Shown here: piece after piece, positions 1-6,778 of the stretch | Position numbering within the stretch: the stretch's first letter is position 1 | How the letters are laid out: every line of letters begins with the position of its first letter | Assembly (NCBI RefSeq): GCF_017897595.1 | Contig: NZ_JAGKIK010000015.1 | Span: 34,066-98,065, forward strand | Reading direction: 5' to 3' | Source: Aquimarina sp. U1-2 | Lineage (GTDB): Bacteria > Bacteroidota > Bacteroidia > Flavobacteriales > Flavobacteriaceae | DNA: 64,000 nucleotides | Notes under the pieces: generated by a model | What the model was told of the DNA's origin: nothing | What the model saw: the letters and a program-made list of their open reading frames with translations, nothing else | Database searches by the model: none | Program-made: the position numbers and the translations under genes

Positions 1-563
1 TGAAACGACTTTCTAAGGATACGTTAGGTTATGTACATGTTCGCAGAATGAATGATGAGAGTTTTAGAAAAGTATATGATGATGCTCTAGGAAAACATTA
101 CGATAAAAAAGGATTGATTGTAGACACTAGATTTAACGGAGGAGGTTGGCTTCATGATGATCTTGCAACATTTCTAAACGGAAAACCATATATAGATTTT
201 AGACCTAGAGGTCAAAATTTAGGGTCAGAACCTCAATTTAAATGGAGTAAGCCATCGGTTGTTGTAATGAGTGAAAGCAACTACTCTGATGCGCATATGT
301 TTCCTGTTACCTATAAAGCAATGAATATCGGAAAACTTGTAGGTATGCCGGTACCGGGAACAGGTACTGCAGTATGGTGGGAAAGGTTGCAAAATGGGAC
401 TCGCTTCGGAATACCAATGGTAGGAATGATTGATACTAAAGGTAAGTATCTTGAAAATCAACAATTAGAACCCGATATCAAAGTGGCATTAGACCCAGAG
501 ATAGTTAGTATAGGAAGAGATCAACAATTGGAGGCTGCAGTTAATGTGTTGTTAAAGGATTAA
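1..563 (+). CDS. S41-family (tricorn-type) peptidase, C-terminal part
   Basis: The 5' end of this gene lies outside the window; the frame is already open at base 3 (KRLSKDTLGYVHVRRM) and ends in TAA. The visible 186 residues match the C-terminal catalytic half of S41 peptidases of the tricorn type: a strand-turn 'GLIVDTRFNGGGW', then the nucleophile region 'SESNYSDAHMFP', where the second Ser is the expected catalytic residue, then 'GTGTAVWWE'. Such proteins in Bacteroidota are usually large secreted proteases with propeller and PDZ domains before this part, but those lie outside the window, so size and localisation cannot be judged. A hairpin just after the stop separates it from the convergent histidine kinase. 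Confidence 0.85.
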   Translation, partial: KRLSKDTLGYVHVRRMNDESFRKVYDDALGKHYDKKGLIVDTRFNGGGWLHDDLATFLNGKPYIDFRPRGQNLGSEPQFKWSKPSVVVMSESNYSDAHMFPVTYKAMNIGKLVGMPVPGTGTAVWWERLQNGTRFGIPMVGMIDTKGKYLENQQLEPDIKVALDPEIVSIGRDQQLEAAVNVLLKD

Positions 564-591
564 TTTAGAAGGGTTTTAAAATCCTTCTAAA
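564..591. terminator. Bidirectional hairpin between convergent genes
   Basis: TTTAGAAGG at 564-572 is the exact reverse complement of CCTTCTAAA at 583-591, with a 10-base AT-rich loop. It begins right after the peptidase stop codon and lies 25 bases from the end of the convergent histidine kinase gene. It has no long T tract, so it is a moderate-confidence terminator serving one or both genes. Confidence 0.55.
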
Positions 592-615
592 TTCTGTTTA
601 CTAGTATATTGTATA

Positions 616-1752
616 CTACCTTTCTTTAAGTTTGGTTCTTGTTTTACCAGGTTTGTTAAAATTTTTATCCAACAATATTGTAAAGCAAGTACCTTCTGTA
701 GTATCACTCTCCAGATGCACATATCCACCGTGAGCCTCTGCTACCAGTCGAACCAGGGTAAGACCCATTCCCCAACTGTTCAAATTTATATTATTTTGAG
801 ATTGATCTTTTCTTAAAAACTGAAATATTTCTCCTTGTCTATCTTTAGGAATAGGAGAGCCATAATTACGAACAGAGATTTTTACACTCTCTTTAAGGTC
901 TATCAATTTTAAAATAATTGGAGTTTTATAAGAGCCATATTTAACAGCATTAGAAATTAGGTTTTCTAATAATCGCCGAATTGCTATTTTATCAAAAACT
1001 CCGGTAATATCATGAAGATCTCCTTTACATTCAAAAGAATGAGAATAAATGTCAATGGCATCTGTATAGACATCTTTAACAACTTGTGTGATGTTCTCTT
1101 CTGTAAAGTTCATCATCATACCTTGTCCAGCTTTTACTGAGATAGAATCCATAAGCCCCTCAATAAGGCTGAGTGCTTTTGTTACGCTTTTTGACGCAGT
1201 TCCTTTCATGGTATCAAACCATTCTTCACCCTCATCATATTCCATTAGATCGAGAGAAGTCTTTGCTGCCGATAGCGGATTACGAATATCATGAGCCAGA
1301 GTGCCGATGAGTTTATCTTGCATCTCAGATAAGGCTTTTGAAAATGATTCGACTGAGTTCAATATTGCAGTTTCAATTAGATATTTTAGTAATTCACCTA
1401 CCTCCAGGGTATACACTTCATTTTTAAGTAAAGTAGCGGTAAGAGTCTTATGAAAAACAATATACTCATGAACGATTTGACTTGCTGTATAATTTGACGA
1501 AGACGCTCTGTGCCGCCCGTGTTCTATACTATTTTCTAGTATTTCTTGATACTTGTCATCGGTCTGAGCGTCTATCAATGTCTTGCGACGCGACATTACT
1601 GTTGATATATCTTTCATTAAATTAGGGAGATGATCATAGAGTGCTATTTCTGAAAGATTAATTGAGGCAGGAACTTCCTTTGTTACCTCTTCTTCCCAAA
1701 GCTCCATAATTTCTAAAACTTTACTATTGATCACTTCGGCTGCAGGTTTCAT
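616..1752 (-). CDS. Sensor histidine kinase with RsbRD-type N-terminal domain
   Basis: A 378-residue kinase without membrane segments, so probably cytosolic. Residues 1 to about 135 are helical and resemble the RsbRD/RsbT co-antagonist N-terminal domain. The HisKA dimerisation helix follows with the phospho-acceptor His154 in 'GTLAHDIRNPL'. The HATPase_c domain shows the N box 'LLENLISNAVKYG', the G1 region 'VRNYGSPIP' and the G2 region 'SWGMGLTLVRLVAEAHGG'. In G1 the usual Asp is Asn, a variant I have seen in this class. No response regulator is adjacent, so it is an orphan kinase whose partner cannot be named. It starts at ATG 1752 and is transcribed alone. Confidence 0.88.
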   Translation of the reverse strand: MKPAAEVINSKVLEIMELWEEEVTKEVPASINLSEIALYDHLPNLMKDISTVMSRRKTLIDAQTDDKYQEILENSIEHGRHRASSSNYTASQIVHEYIVFHKTLTATLLKNEVYTLEVGELLKYLIETAILNSVESFSKALSEMQDKLIGTLAHDIRNPLSAAKTSLDLMEYDEGEEWFDTMKGTASKSVTKALSLIEGLMDSISVKAGQGMMMNFTEENITQVVKDVYTDAIDIYSHSFECKGDLHDITGVFDKIAIRRLLENLISNAVKYGSYKTPIILKLIDLKESVKISVRNYGSPIPKDRQGEIFQFLRKDQSQNNINLNSWGMGLTLVRLVAEAHGGYVHLESDTTEGTCFTILLDKNFNKPGKTRTKLKER

Positions 1753-1883
1753 AATTCATTTGTTTATGTAAGTTGATTACTATATTGTACTAAATAGATG
1801 ATTATGAATATCCCTAAGTTTTTAGAGTTTCTAGTGATCTTTCTAAAATTCAAATTGTATTCGCCAGGATTAGTTTACAAAAA

Positions 1884-2924
1884 TTATTGATGATTGTTAG
1901 TTCGAATAGCGTTCTGCAGAGCATATAGCTTCTTATATTCATTGGGTGAAATAGTGTACATTTCTTTAAAAATTTTAGAGAAATAACTTCTACTGCTCAA
2001 TCCTATCGAATACACAATTTCTGAAACGGTAAGTTTGGTAGTTTCTATTAATTCTCTTGATCGTTCCAGTCGGGCTTTGGTAATAAAACGAGAAACCGTC
2101 ATGCCGTATAGTTGTCTAAACCCCATTTGCAACTTCCTTGGAGTAAGTCCGGAAAGACTGCATAGTTTTTCTATACCTAAATTTTGTTCTAATTTTTGTG
2201 ATATGCTTTCTGAAAGGTTTATAATTTTATTAATCTCCTTACGAGATAATGCTGAAGAAATTTGGGGATTATTGATTTCTTCATCGTGATCTTCCAGTTG
2301 AGTTAGTAGGATCTGAAATAGAGTAGATTCTGTAATCAGGCGACCAGGCAAACCACTTTTTCTATTATCAATGAGTATTCTAACATATTCTGCGGTTATG
2401 GGACGTATCCTCCCAAAGAACTGATAATTTTCTTTGTGCTCTAGTTGCGTAAAAATATCAGAGAGATAGGTTTGCAGGTATGTACTTTGCGATAATTTAT
2501 TTTGTTGCAAATCCTCTTCCGTAATATAAATAAAACTAATTTTTAGTTTCGTACCACCTGGTAAAATAATTCGGTTTTCTATATTATTTTTATCTAAAAC
2601 GATTACGTTTTGTTGGGTATTCACGGTATGCATTGCGTTTCTTCCCCCAAATTGGTAATCAAATTGACCGCATAAGCAATATACAAAGTAAACTGTTGAA
2701 GAGGTACTGTTTTTAAGTGTGAACTCAAAAGAATCCGAAAACGTTATATCATAGGTAATACAGGAAAAACCAGAAAAAATTTGAAAAGCAGAAATTCTGC
2801 CTTTTGCTAAATGATTGTTGACCTGAAGTATTGAAAATCCATAACCTTTTTTAATTGTCGCATTTAATAATTGGGAAAAAGAATCAATAATGTCAAAGGC
2901 ATTATTACTATAACTATTAATCAT
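1884..2924 (-). CDS. AraC-family transcriptional regulator (paralogue 1)
   Basis: A 346-residue protein. The last ~100 residues form the double helix-turn-helix AraC domain ('LSGLTPRKLQMGFRQLYG', then 'VSEIVYSIGLSSRSYFSKIF', the classic second-HTH signature). The N-terminal ~230 residues are a cupin-like sensor region with 'NHLAKGRISAF' and 'YFVYCLCGQFDYQF'. The same spaced motifs appear in the AraC gene at 3874-4923, so the two are paralogues despite opposite orientation. The ligand is unknown. The 313 bases upstream, shared with the small gene at 3239, are AT-rich with no operator I can define. Confidence 0.88.
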   Translation of the reverse strand: MINSYSNNAFDIIDSFSQLLNATIKKGYGFSILQVNNHLAKGRISAFQIFSGFSCITYDITFSDSFEFTLKNSTSSTVYFVYCLCGQFDYQFGGRNAMHTVNTQQNVIVLDKNNIENRIILPGGTKLKISFIYITEEDLQQNKLSQSTYLQTYLSDIFTQLEHKENYQFFGRIRPITAEYVRILIDNRKSGLPGRLITESTLFQILLTQLEDHDEEINNPQISSALSRKEINKIINLSESISQKLEQNLGIEKLCSLSGLTPRKLQMGFRQLYGMTVSRFITKARLERSRELIETTKLTVSEIVYSIGLSSRSYFSKIFKEMYTISPNEYKKLYALQNAIRTNNHQ

Positions 2925-3238
2925 TAGTGTTTTGTTATGGATAAGGTCATATTCAAAGGTATTTTATAAAACACCTACTACCAAATCTTTAGCCTTTTTG
3001 ACTGATTATTTTAACATTTAGGATTTATTATACTACTGTACTGGATCGTACGTTCAAATGACACGATAGGGGAAAATTTATAAGTGATACCGGCATCATT
3101 ATTCATATTCTAGTATACCTTGGGAAGATAAAACTGTTACAAAATTTTGTATAACCAAAAAAACTTCGATGTAATAATTGTAAGGCATTAACCTTTGATT
3201 AAATAAAAAATGACGATGCATAATAGGTTTAGGGATTT
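2925..3238. other. Intergenic region upstream of AraC paralogue 1
   Basis: These 314 bases lie between the start of the AraC gene on the minus strand and the stop of the small gene that also reads on the minus strand. I see AT-rich sequence without a convincing TAnnTTTG box, terminator or open frame. It presumably holds the AraC promoter, but nothing specific can be supported. Confidence 0.4.
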
Positions 3239-3724
3239 TCACTCTAATTGGTATGCCAGTATAAGAAGTTTTTCATCATTCTCATATATATTGTCTAAAT
3301 GTAGTCTAAAAACTTTGGACCCCTCGTGGTTATTTATTTTTTTCGACAACCTAACTATAGATTCATAAATTGCTATATTATGATGTATGATTTGTTGTAA
3401 AAAGAAAACGATTCCATAAAGCAGAGTTATACCATCATTCTTTTTATCTAAGAATGTGTTCATATTATTGATGATACTATGCAAAGTGCTCTGTACGTTA
3501 CTTTTTTGTAATTTTTCTTTTTGTGATAATAATAGTTCATATTGCTCCATTAATTTGGAATTATCATTAATTATGAATCCGATAAGGTCCTTCACTTGCT
3601 TTTTTGATATTTTATTAAGTAGTTCATTCAGTGCTTTTTTAGTTATAATTTCATCACAGTAGGTCGATGTTAGTAATTCTTTATAAAAGAAAATTAATGT
3701 ATCATTTTGAGGATTTAATTCCAT
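3239..3724 (-). CDS. Hypothetical all-helical protein, 161 aa
   Basis: I do not recognise this protein. It lacks a signal peptide and membrane segments, is rich in Lys, Leu, Ile, Asn and Glu, and reads as a string of amphipathic helices ('KEKLQKSNVQSTLHSIINNM', 'YGIVFFLQQIIHHNIAIYES'). Such a pattern would fit a helical bundle or a coiled-coil sensor domain. It lies between two paralogous AraC regulators, on the strand of the first and divergent from the second, so it may share a control region with the 3874 gene. The start is ATG 3724. Codon use and AT content match the neighbours, which supports a real gene. Confidence 0.6.
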   Translation of the reverse strand: MELNPQNDTLIFFYKELLTSTYCDEIITKKALNELLNKISKKQVKDLIGFIINDNSKLMEQYELLLSQKEKLQKSNVQSTLHSIINNMNTFLDKKNDGITLLYGIVFFLQQIIHHNIAIYESIVRLSKKINNHEGSKVFRLHLDNIYENDEKLLILAYQLE

Positions 3725-3873
3725 ATCTATAATTCTTTGTAAGATAATGTTCTATATCTTTAGGGTTTAGAAAAGTAATCTATTATAAATTCATTGAGGT
3801 AGTTGCACTCATCAATTATTTTTCTGGTGTAATCAATACTACATATATTAAAATCCTCACACTATTCAATATA

Positions 3874-4923
3874 ATGGCAAAACAAACTAAAGAAATCTTA
3901 ATTGATGAAAAAGATATTATAGGGGTTTTAAAAAAAATCAGTAGAAAAATCAAAGGATCCATCACTCAAAAATGGGGAGAATTTTATCTGAATGTAGATA
4001 ATGAAATAGCCAAAGGCGAGATTCGTGCAGTATATTTAGAGAGTGGTATATCGCTCATAATTTTTGATATTATTTTTTTTCAAGAAGTTCTATTAGAGAT
4101 TGAGGTCACCTATAGAAATCCTTTATATTTTCTGTATTGTCTGCGAGGCACAGTAACCCATAGAAGAGATAAAACCGCTAGCGAAAACCAAATCGACCGA
4201 TATCAAAATGTAATATTTGCGAGTAGCTGTGAAACCCAGAATTTCGTAAAATTTCCGCTTAACAAAAAGTTGAACATTAACAATATACAAATAGGTAGAA
4301 AAGAATTTTCAAGTCGAAAATTGAGTCAACTAAAAATGCTGAATGCAAAATTAAGAGAAGTTTTTTTGGATATCAAAGAGGAAGATGATTTTGAATATTT
4401 TGGTGAAATTAATTTAGAATTAGCAGATAATATAGAAAAGATAATTAATTTAAAAGAAGAAGGAGTTATACGGTTATTGATGCTAGAAGGATTGGTATTC
4501 TATTCACTTGCCCAGCAAATCAAATTCTACAATAATGATATAGAAGGAATTAAACTACCTTATCGATTGTCAAATCATGAGCTTGAAAACATTAGAGAGA
4601 CCGGTCACTTTATTATAAAGAATTATAATATGGCGTATACAGTTAAAAATTTATCTTTAAAGACGGGTATAGATCCCAAAAAACTCCAGACTGGATTTAA
4701 GTATTTATTTGCCAAAACAGTTGGAGAATTTATAAGAGATGTAAAACTAGAGGAAAGCTGTAGATTGATTCGAGAAGCAGAATTATCGATTTCTGAGATA
4801 GTATATAAGATAGGCTATAACAGCAGGAGTTATTTCTCCAAAATATTTAAAGAGCGTTATAACCTCTTACCTAGTGAGTATGCTCTTAAAACCAAGAAAA
4901 TCTTAAAAGAATTAGAGGATTAA
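3874..4923 (+). CDS. AraC-family transcriptional regulator (paralogue 2)
   Basis: A 349-residue regulator. The C-terminal AraC domain shows 'LKTGIDPKKLQTGFKYLF' and 'ISEIVYKIGYNSRSYFSKIF'. The sensor half shares with the 1884-2924 protein the pattern N-x-x-AKG-x-I-x-A, SG-x-S-x-I, DI-x-F and YF-x-YCL-x-G at equal spacing, so both likely bind related ligands. It is strongly Lys/Glu/Ile-rich. It is transcribed away from the 161-residue gene, with 149 bases between the two starts. Start ATG 3874. No downstream target is in the same operon; the next gene, for a Pmp3-like peptide, is 150 bases away. Confidence 0.88.
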   Translation: MAKQTKEILIDEKDIIGVLKKISRKIKGSITQKWGEFYLNVDNEIAKGEIRAVYLESGISLIIFDIIFFQEVLLEIEVTYRNPLYFLYCLRGTVTHRRDKTASENQIDRYQNVIFASSCETQNFVKFPLNKKLNINNIQIGRKEFSSRKLSQLKMLNAKLREVFLDIKEEDDFEYFGEINLELADNIEKIINLKEEGVIRLLMLEGLVFYSLAQQIKFYNNDIEGIKLPYRLSNHELENIRETGHFIIKNYNMAYTVKNLSLKTGIDPKKLQTGFKYLFAKTVGEFIRDVKLEESCRLIREAELSISEIVYKIGYNSRSYFSKIFKERYNLLPSEYALKTKKILKELED

Positions 4924-5073
4924 AATAGCGTAGTTTATATGCTAGCTGTACATTACAAGTAAAGAGATATATAGGTAAATTGAATTCTATATACGTTAAA
5001 GATTAGCGTGATTGCGTTAGGTACACATACTGATGTAGTGTAGTTTTGAACATTACTAATTTAAAATACATAT

Positions 5074-5226
5074 ATGTCTTTGCTAACTATCATTCTTAAT
5101 ATTTTATTACCACCATTAGCTGTATTTCTTAAACACGGTTTAGGCGGCACATTTTTAATAAGTATTCTTCTTACATTAATAGGCTGGATACCTGGGGTGA
5201 TTCACGCATTTATTGTAAATGATTAA
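5074..5226 (+). CDS. YqaE/Pmp3-family small membrane protein
   Basis: A 50-residue ORF with two hydrophobic helices: 'LLTIILNILLPPLAVFLKHG' and 'TFLISILLTLIGWIPGVIHA', ending in the typical 'GVIHAFIVND'. The double Pro in helix 1, the G-L-G turn and the 'GWIPG-x-x-HA' motif are the hallmarks of the Pmp3/YqaE/stress-induced hydrophobic peptide family (about 52 residues). Yeast Pmp3 affects membrane potential and salt tolerance; the bacterial role is poorly known. Start ATG 5074, stop TAA 5224-5226. It stands alone between the AraC gene and a decayed insertion sequence. Confidence 0.9.
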   Translation: MSLLTIILNILLPPLAVFLKHGLGGTFLISILLTLIGWIPGVIHAFIVND

Positions 5227-5294
5227 ATTGAATAACCACTATGGATTTCAAATCTATAGTTTTAAAGACAAAAGAATGAAATTCTTTACTAATA

Positions 5295-5715
5295 TTATTT
5301 TAATATCCAATTACCTTTCTCTGAGTTGGGTTTATCCTTATGGTGTTCCAGATATTCCTGAACCATTTCATCTGTTATTTCACCTGTACTCCAGGCACCG
5401 TAACCAACTGACCAAAAGTGTTGCCCCAGTATTGCTTTTACAATTTGGGAAATTCACGTTGTAACATTCGAGATGAACGACCCTTCAACTTTTTTACCAA
5501 AACACTTATATTCAAAGATGGAGGATATTCAATATGCATATCAATGTGATCCTTACTCACAACACCTTTCAAAATTTGAACATTCACCGAATTACATATC
5601 TAGATTAACAAATCCCGACAGCGCAATGTTGGATATCACCCTGTAAAACAGTGTAACGATATTTCGTTGCTCAAACAATATGGCAACTCAAATTGGTTAT
5701 TGAATGAGAATTCTT
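5295..5715 (-). pseudogene. Decayed IS200/IS605-family Y1 transposase (tnpA)
   Basis: Reading the minus strand in shifting frames recovers an IS200-type transposase in order: 'ATKYRYTVLQGDIQ' (frame a), 'VQILKGVVSKDHIDMHIEYP' followed by 'LVKKLKGRSSRMLQREFPKL' (frame b), then 'HFWSVGYGAWSTGEITDEMV' and 'EYLEHHKDKPNS' (frame c), ending at a stop at 5295-5297. The HUH motif survives as the H-x-H in 'DMHIEYP'. At least two frameshifts and several in-frame stops (one replaces the Trp before ATKYRY) make it non-functional. IS200/IS605 single-strand transposases are about 140-150 residues, so nearly the full length is present. Confidence 0.85.
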
Positions 5716-5766
5716 TCGGCAATTGAACATTCAACAAAACTGAAACATTATAGAAACTAAAGTAAC

Positions 5767-5783
5767 TGCAATAAAATTGCAGG
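5767..5783. repeat. Degenerate second copy of the tRNA terminator stem
   Basis: CTGCAAT-AAA-ATTGCAG forms a 7-bp hairpin and is followed by GGATTTT. Its stem repeats the core of the 12-bp terminator hairpin at 5982-6008. Together with the duplicated tRNA 3' end at 5838-5860, it suggests that a tRNA-end-plus-terminator segment was duplicated and then decayed. Confidence 0.5.
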
Positions 5784-5837
5784 ATTTTAACCTCTAACTA
5801 GAAAATAAAGAACCATGTATAAAGACGCGGTTTCTTA

Positions 5838-5860
5838 CTTGATGTGACCGTGGAGGGATT
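5838..5860. repeat. Direct repeat of the tRNA-Arg 3' end
   Basis: These 23 bases are identical to 6012-6034, which covers the last 16 bases of the tRNA-Arg gene (acceptor 3' strand and part of the T arm) plus 7 flanking bases. The two copies are 174 bases apart in direct orientation. Direct repeats of a tRNA 3' end are the usual trace of site-specific integration at a tRNA gene. No integrase lies between them, so this would be a scar or a small duplication. Confidence 0.75.
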
Positions 5861-5981
5861 AACCAACGTTGATCCCATTACACTCACTGCTGCAAATACA
5901 AAACTAGCAAAGCTACCGCTTTACAGTTTTTGTTACTCTCCAAAGGTTCAAAACTTTTGTTTTGACCTTTTCCGAATAACA

Positions 5982-6008
5982 AAAACCTGCAATTACATTG
6001 CAGGTTTT
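5982..6008 (-). terminator. Rho-independent terminator downstream of yqeY-tRNA-Arg
   Basis: A perfect 12-bp stem (5982-5993 with 5997-6008) with a 3-base loop. Read on the minus strand it ends with a run of T, and it starts 11 bases past the tRNA 3' end. This is a strong intrinsic terminator for the tRNA and for the whole upstream dcw/yqeY transcription unit. Confidence 0.85.
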
Positions 6009-6018
6009 GTGCTTGATG

Positions 6019-6092
6019 TGACCGTGGAGGGATTCAAACCCCCAACCCTCAGAGCCGAAATCTGATGCGCTATTCAGTTGCGCCACACGGCC
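6019..6092 (-). tRNA. tRNA-Arg (anticodon TCG)
   Basis: The minus strand folds as a 74-base cloverleaf. The acceptor GGCCGTG pairs with CACGGTC (one G-T), with A73 following and no encoded CCA. The anticodon stem TCAGA/TCTGA closes the loop TTTCGGC, giving anticodon TCG, which reads CGA Arg codons. The T arm GGGGG-TTTGAAT-CCCTC is normal. It begins 12 bases after the yqeY stop codon, so it is probably cut from the yqeY transcript, and the terminator at 5982-6008 follows. Confidence 0.93.
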
Positions 6093-6104
6093 AATGTGTA
6101 ATTG

Positions 6105-6554
6105 CTAAGACAATTTATTTTTTACAATAGTCGAAATGGTTTTACCATCGGCTTTACCTGCCAATTTCGAAGATGCCATTCCCATCACTTTTCCCATATC
6201 CTTCATCCCCTCTGCCCCTGTTTCTGCAATTATAGCTTCAATTACCGCTTCTATTTCCTCTTCGCTCATCTGCTCTGGTAAAAATTGTGCTATAACTTTG
6301 GCTTGCTCTAACTCGGGCTTGGCCAAATCCTCTCTACCTTGCTCTGTAAAAATAGCAGCACTATCTTTGCGCTGTTTTACTAGTTTTTGCAATAATTTCA
6401 ATTCTTGATCTTCTGAAAGTTCTTCTTTTGCACCACTTTCTGTCTGAGCCAACAAAATAGCCGACTTAATAGCTCGTAATGAAGTTAAGGCATTGGCATC
6501 TTTGGCTTTCATTGCCTCCTTCATTGCGGTCATTACTTCTGCTTGTAAACTCAT
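6105..6554 (-). CDS. GatB/YqeY domain-containing protein
   Basis: A 149-residue YqeY-type protein. It opens with 'MSLQAEVMTAMKEAMKAKDA', continues with 'SLRAIKSAILLAQTESGAKE', and closes with 'GMKDMGKVMGMASSKLAGKADG', all typical of the YqeY family. The domain resembles the C-terminal tRNA-binding tail of GatB, the amidotransferase subunit that makes Gln-tRNA and Asn-tRNA, but the free-standing protein has no settled function. It follows ftsZ by 224 bases on the same strand, an order commonly seen in flavobacteria, and a tRNA gene follows 12 bases later. Start ATG 6554. Confidence 0.92.
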   Translation of the reverse strand: MSLQAEVMTAMKEAMKAKDANALTSLRAIKSAILLAQTESGAKEELSEDQELKLLQKLVKQRKDSAAIFTEQGREDLAKPELEQAKVIAQFLPEQMSEEEIEAVIEAIIAETGAEGMKDMGKVMGMASSKLAGKADGKTISTIVKNKLS

Positions 6555-6778
6555 TGATGTAAATTTTAAACTTTCGGATTGCGAATATAAAAAATAAACC
6601 GATAATCTATAGATAGTTTATCAGTTATCTTGTTTGTCGAGAACTAAATTACTCTATATTCAGCATATTTAAAAAGACATTGAATTCAATATTTAGAAAT
6701 ACGCTCTTAACTTCTACGACAAGTACCTTAGAAATTATAATCCTTTAATAACGATGCTAATACTTTGTTTAACCGGGT

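Noticed and set aside
5219..5464. 81-codon plus-strand open frame after the Pmp3-like gene
   Set aside because: It overlaps the Pmp3-like gene stop and lies antisense to the IS200 transposase relic, whose protein similarity on the minus strand is clear. The plus-strand product resembles nothing.
5844..6065. 73-codon plus-strand open frame ending in the tRNA gene
   Set aside because: It runs through the duplicated tRNA end, the terminator hairpin and the tRNA itself in antisense, so it is not a gene.
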